Shown: positions 5,815-7,932 of the stretch, piece by piece
How positions within the stretch are numbered: position 1 is the stretch's first letter
How the letters are laid out: the number at the start of each line of letters is the position of its first letter
Assembly (NCBI GenBank): GCA_947628575.1
Contig: CANRAK010000059.1
Span: 1 to 7,932, forward strand
Reading direction: 5' to 3'
Length of the DNA stretch: 7,932 bases
Origin: an uncultured Clostridia bacterium
GTDB lineage: Bacteria; Bacillota; Clostridia; TANB77; CAG-465
Position numbers and translations under genes: made by a program
The notes under the pieces: generated by a model
The model's database searches: none
Told to the model about the DNA's origin: nothing
Seen by the model: the letters and a program-made list of their open reading frames with translations, nothing else

Positions 5815-5841
5815 ATGGTTTTTTCCATAAAGAGAGTATGA
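5815..5841 (+). CDS. Possible eight-codon leader peptide coupled to pcrA
   Basis: ATG at 5815 encodes MVFSIKRV and stops at TGA 5839-5841, which overlaps the pcrA ATG (5838-5840) in an ATGA junction. Such overlaps allow a terminating ribosome to restart on the next gene. The spacing from AAAGGAG is short (three bases), and no functional peptide is implied. A chance frame is possible; the case rests on the lack of a usable ribosome site of its own before pcrA. Confidence 0.3.
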   Translation: MVFSIKRV

Positions 5842-7316
5842 GTGAACTTTTAGAAAAATTAAATGATAAACAACAAGAGGCAGTTGAATATATGGCAGGA
5901 CCTCTTTTAATACTTGCAGGTGCAGGCTCTGGAAAAACTAGAGTATTAACATACAAAATAGCATATTTGCTTGAAAAAAATATAGTAAAACCATGGGAGA
6001 TACTAGCAATAACTTTTACTAATAAGGCAGCAAAGGAAATGAAAGAAAGAGTAGAATGTTTAGTTGGACAAGTTGCAAATGATATGTGGCTTGGAACATT
6101 CCATTCTGTATGTGTTAGAATACTAAAAAGAGAAATTGAATTAGTAGGATATACTAGAGATTTTAATATTTTTGATGAGATAGATAAAGAAAAAGTAATA
6201 AAAGAAGTAATTAAAAAATTAAATATAGATGAAAAAGTATATCCAGTTGGACTAATAAAATCTGAAATAAGTAAAGCAAAAGAAGTAATGAAAGATGAAA
6301 AGCTATATCAAAAAGATGCTATAGGAGATTTTAGAAAAGAGGAAATAGCAAAGATATATACATTATATCAAGAAACACTAAGAAAAAATAATTCTATAGA
6401 TTTTGATGATATTATAATGCTTACAGTAAGACTATTTTTAGAAAATCCAGATAGACTATTATATTATCAACAAAAGTTTAATTATATATTAGTAGATGAG
6501 TATCAAGACACTAATAAAGTCCAGTTTTTATTAATTAGTATGCTTTCTAGTGCAAATGGTAATATTTGCGTAGTAGGAGATGAGTCACAAAGTATATATG
6601 GATTTAGAGGTGCAGATATATCTAATATATTAAATTTTGAAGAAGAATTTCCTAATGCTAAAATAATAAAACTTGAAGAAAATTACAGAAGTACTAAAAA
6701 TATATTAAATGCAGCAAATGAAGTTATTAAGAATAATAAATCAAAAATAGATAAAGTACTTTGGACACAAAATGATGAAGGAGATAAAATAGAATATAAG
6801 ACCTTAAATAATGAGTATGAAGAAGTTGAATACGTAGTAGATAAAATAGATGAAATATGTAGAAAAGAAAATAAGAAATATTCAGATTTTGCTGTATTAT
6901 TTAGAACTAATGCACAAGCACGTGTACTAGAAGAAGTATTTATGAAATCTGGCACACCATATAAATTAATTGGTGGAATAAAATTCTATGCAAGAAAAGA
7001 AATTAAGGATATTATTAGCTATTTAAAACTAATACAAAATGTAAATGATAATATTGCTTTAAAAAGAATAATTAATGAACCAAAAAGAGGAATAGGCGAT
7101 ACAGCTCTAGATAAACTAGATATGCTAGCTACTCAAAAAGGTGTTTCAATATTTGAGTTAATACAAGATAGTAATAATCTAGCAGGACTAAGAAGTGCAG
7201 GAAACGTAATAATCTTTAGAGATATGATTAATAATCTAATAAAGCAAAAAGATAAAATAAAAGTATCAGAGCTTATAAAGCAAGTCCTAAAGATTCTGGA
7301 TATGAAGATATGCTAA
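5838..7316 (+). CDS. pcrA: ATP-dependent DNA helicase PcrA (UvrD family), N-terminal two thirds, ended early by a frameshift
   Basis: PcrA is a superfamily 1A 3'-5' helicase used in repair, in removing RecA or stalled polymerase from DNA, and in rolling-circle plasmid replication. This frame gives 492 residues and holds the first helicase motifs: Q motif LNDKQQEAVEY (8-18), Walker A AGAGSGKT (27-34, K33), motif Ia ITFTNKAAKEMKERV, Ib TFHSVCVRIL, motif II DEYQDTN (D220, E221), motif III GDESQSIYGFRGAD (247-260) and motif IV NYRST. The 2B region follows (ARKEIKDIISYLKL, EPKRGIGDTALDKL). After QVLK at residue 485 the frame changes to unrelated residues and stops at 7314-7316. The rest of the protein continues in another frame (next entry), so this is one gene broken by an apparent one-base loss. 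ATG 5838 is chosen from alignment with known PcrA starts; the frame extends back to a TTG at 5748 inside the promoter. Confidence 0.93.
   Translation: MSELLEKLNDKQQEAVEYMAGPLLILAGAGSGKTRVLTYKIAYLLEKNIVKPWEILAITFTNKAAKEMKERVECLVGQVANDMWLGTFHSVCVRILKREIELVGYTRDFNIFDEIDKEKVIKEVIKKLNIDEKVYPVGLIKSEISKAKEVMKDEKLYQKDAIGDFRKEEIAKIYTLYQETLRKNNSIDFDDIIMLTVRLFLENPDRLLYYQQKFNYILVDEYQDTNKVQFLLISMLSSANGNICVVGDESQSIYGFRGADISNILNFEEEFPNAKIIKLEENYRSTKNILNAANEVIKNNKSKIDKVLWTQNDEGDKIEYKTLNNEYEEVEYVVDKIDEICRKENKKYSDFAVLFRTNAQARVLEEVFMKSGTPYKLIGGIKFYARKEIKDIISYLKLIQNVNDNIALKRIINEPKRGIGDTALDKLDMLATQKGVSIFELIQDSNNLAGLRSAGNVIIFRDMINNLIKQKDKIKVSELIKQVLKILDMKIC
7286..7294 (+). other. Site of the -1 frameshift in pcrA
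   Basis: The bases read CCTAAAGAT. With one more A (CTA AAA GAT) the frame would run L-K-D straight into the downstream helicase sequence, so the simplest reading is loss of one base from a run of four A. The junction protein QVLK-DSGYEDML aligns with the B. subtilis stretch EILDKTEYREML without any gap, which places the break to within about one codon. Confidence 0.85.
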
Positions 7317-7932
7317 ATTCAGAAGGAACTAAAGAAACAGAAATACGTTTTGATAACCTAATGGAATTTATAGGTGTAGCAATTGAATTTGAAAATGAAA
7401 ATGCTGAAAATTCATTAGGAGATTTCTTAGAAAGTATAGCTTTAGTTTCAGATGTAGATAATTTAGATGAATCAGTTGAAGCAGTTACACTTATGACTAT
7501 GCACAGTGCTAAAGGATTGGAATTTAATAATGTATTTTTAGTTGGAATGGAAGAAGGACTATTCCCATCAAAACGTTCTATTGAAGAAGATGGACAAGCA
7601 GAAGAAGAAAGAAGACTTTGCTATGTTGCTATAACAAGAGCAAAAGAACACTTATATATTACTAATACTAAAAAAAGAACATTATATGGTTCAACAAGCT
7701 TTTCAATTCCTTCTAGGTTTATTGATGAAATACCAGATACAGTGTTAAGTGCAGATTCTTTAGATAACAAAGAAAATAAAGGCAATAACAATAACAGTAT
7801 GTGGCTAGATAGTGAATACAAACGTGTTGAAACATATATATCTAATAGAAATAGAGTAACTGAAAATGTTGAAAGAAAGATAAAACCTAATGTTGGTGTA
7901 AGTGTAGAATCTTTCTTAAAAAATCTTGCTGG
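7292..7932 (+). pseudogene. pcrA: PcrA helicase, C-terminal third in the shifted frame, cut by the window end
   Basis: Continuing from the break, this frame reads DSGYEDMLNSEG and runs open for 213 complete codons to the window end. It carries the domain 2A motifs missing from the first part: motif V (LMTMHSAKGLEF, near 7493-7528, then GMEEGLFP) and motif VI (EEERRLCYVAITRAKEHLY, near 7601-7657), including the arginine finger region. It also has the SRFIDEIP segment and a low-complexity, asparagine-rich linker. Both parts joined give about 698 residues, leaving about 40-60 C-terminal residues beyond the window compared with B. subtilis PcrA (about 739). No ribosome site precedes the in-frame ATG at 7310, so this part is unlikely to be an independent gene. 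If the shift is real, helicase activity is lost because motifs V and VI are not translated; if it is a sequence error, the gene is intact. Confidence 0.88.

Larger units (their letters stand above)
5660..5837 (+). other. AT-rich intergenic control region of pcrA
   Basis: This 178-base gap begins with the arm of the terminator hairpin. It continues with a very AT-rich stretch (about 5680-5739, A- and T-tracts that could act as an UP element), a promoter (5737-5765), two dyad-symmetry elements (5740-5751 and 5765-5779) and a leader with a good ribosome site and an eight-codon reading frame (5815-5841) that runs into the pcrA start. No further gene or structured RNA is recognised. Confidence 0.6.

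Noticed and set aside
5748..5837. Thirty-residue N-terminal extension of PcrA from a TTG
   Set aside because: The TTG lies between the -35 and -10 of the likely promoter, and known PcrA proteins begin close to the Q motif, as ATG 5838 gives.
6683..6955. 90-codon open frame on the - strand within pcrA
   Set aside because: Opposite conserved helicase sequence; no ribosome site or family match.
7286..7316. Programmed ribosomal frameshift in pcrA
   Set aside because: There is no canonical X XXY YYZ heptamer and no evident downstream stimulatory structure; loss of one base is simpler. It is kept only as a minor alternative in the finding.
7621..7821. 66-codon open frame on the - strand within the pcrA C-terminal part
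   Set aside because: Opposite the motif VI region of pcrA; no supporting signal.
1..7932. CRISPR arrays, tRNA or rRNA genes, insertion sequences, defence or toxin-antitoxin modules
   Set aside because: No repeated spacer pattern, no cloverleaf or rRNA-like sequence, no transposase and no recognised defence domain is seen on either strand.

Overview
The window is low-GC, AT-rich DNA (roughly 30% G+C by eye) with every supported gene on the + strand, Shine-Dalgarno-type ribosome sites, frequent AGA/ATA/TTA codons and some TTG starts. Together with the spore-germination pair sleB-ypeB, a BofA-family protein and a clostridial-style topoisomerase III tail, this points to an endospore-forming (or recently spore-forming) member of the Clostridia, possibly an uncultured gut lineage. 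The genus cannot be fixed from the sequence alone.

Layout: (1) 1-417, C-terminal end of a type IA topoisomerase (topB type), cut by the window start. (2) A good sigma-A-type promoter at 421-448 begins a tight operon, frr (ribosome recycling factor), cdsA (CDP-diacylglycerol synthase), rseP (site-2 intramembrane metalloprotease) and a BofA-family membrane protein, with gaps of only 16, 13 and 16 bases. (3) After a 67-base gap come sleB (spore cortex lytic enzyme, short form) and ypeB, 2 bases apart, then an unrecognised 85-residue protein and a weak terminator-like hairpin. (4) A 178-base AT-rich region holds a promoter with two dyad-symmetry elements and a short upstream reading frame. It leads into pcrA, a UvrD/PcrA-type helicase whose frame is broken by an apparent one-base deletion near 7289-7291 and which runs off the window end.

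How the genes fit together: frr-cdsA-rseP is the remnant of the widespread Firmicutes block frr-uppS-cdsA-dxr-rseP, but uppS and dxr are missing from between their usual neighbours. The operon joins translation recycling, phospholipid precursor synthesis and regulated intramembrane proteolysis. The most thought-provoking point is the BofA-family gene directly behind rseP: the known BofA protein inhibits another site-2 protease, SpoIVFB, so the pair could be a protease and its membrane inhibitor. SleB and YpeB are known partners in cortex hydrolysis at germination.

I see no CRISPR array, tRNA, rRNA, insertion sequence or obvious defence system. Most of the window is ordinary chromosomal housekeeping and sporulation content; the unusual parts are gene order, the rseP-bofA pairing, the pcrA control region and the pcrA frameshift.
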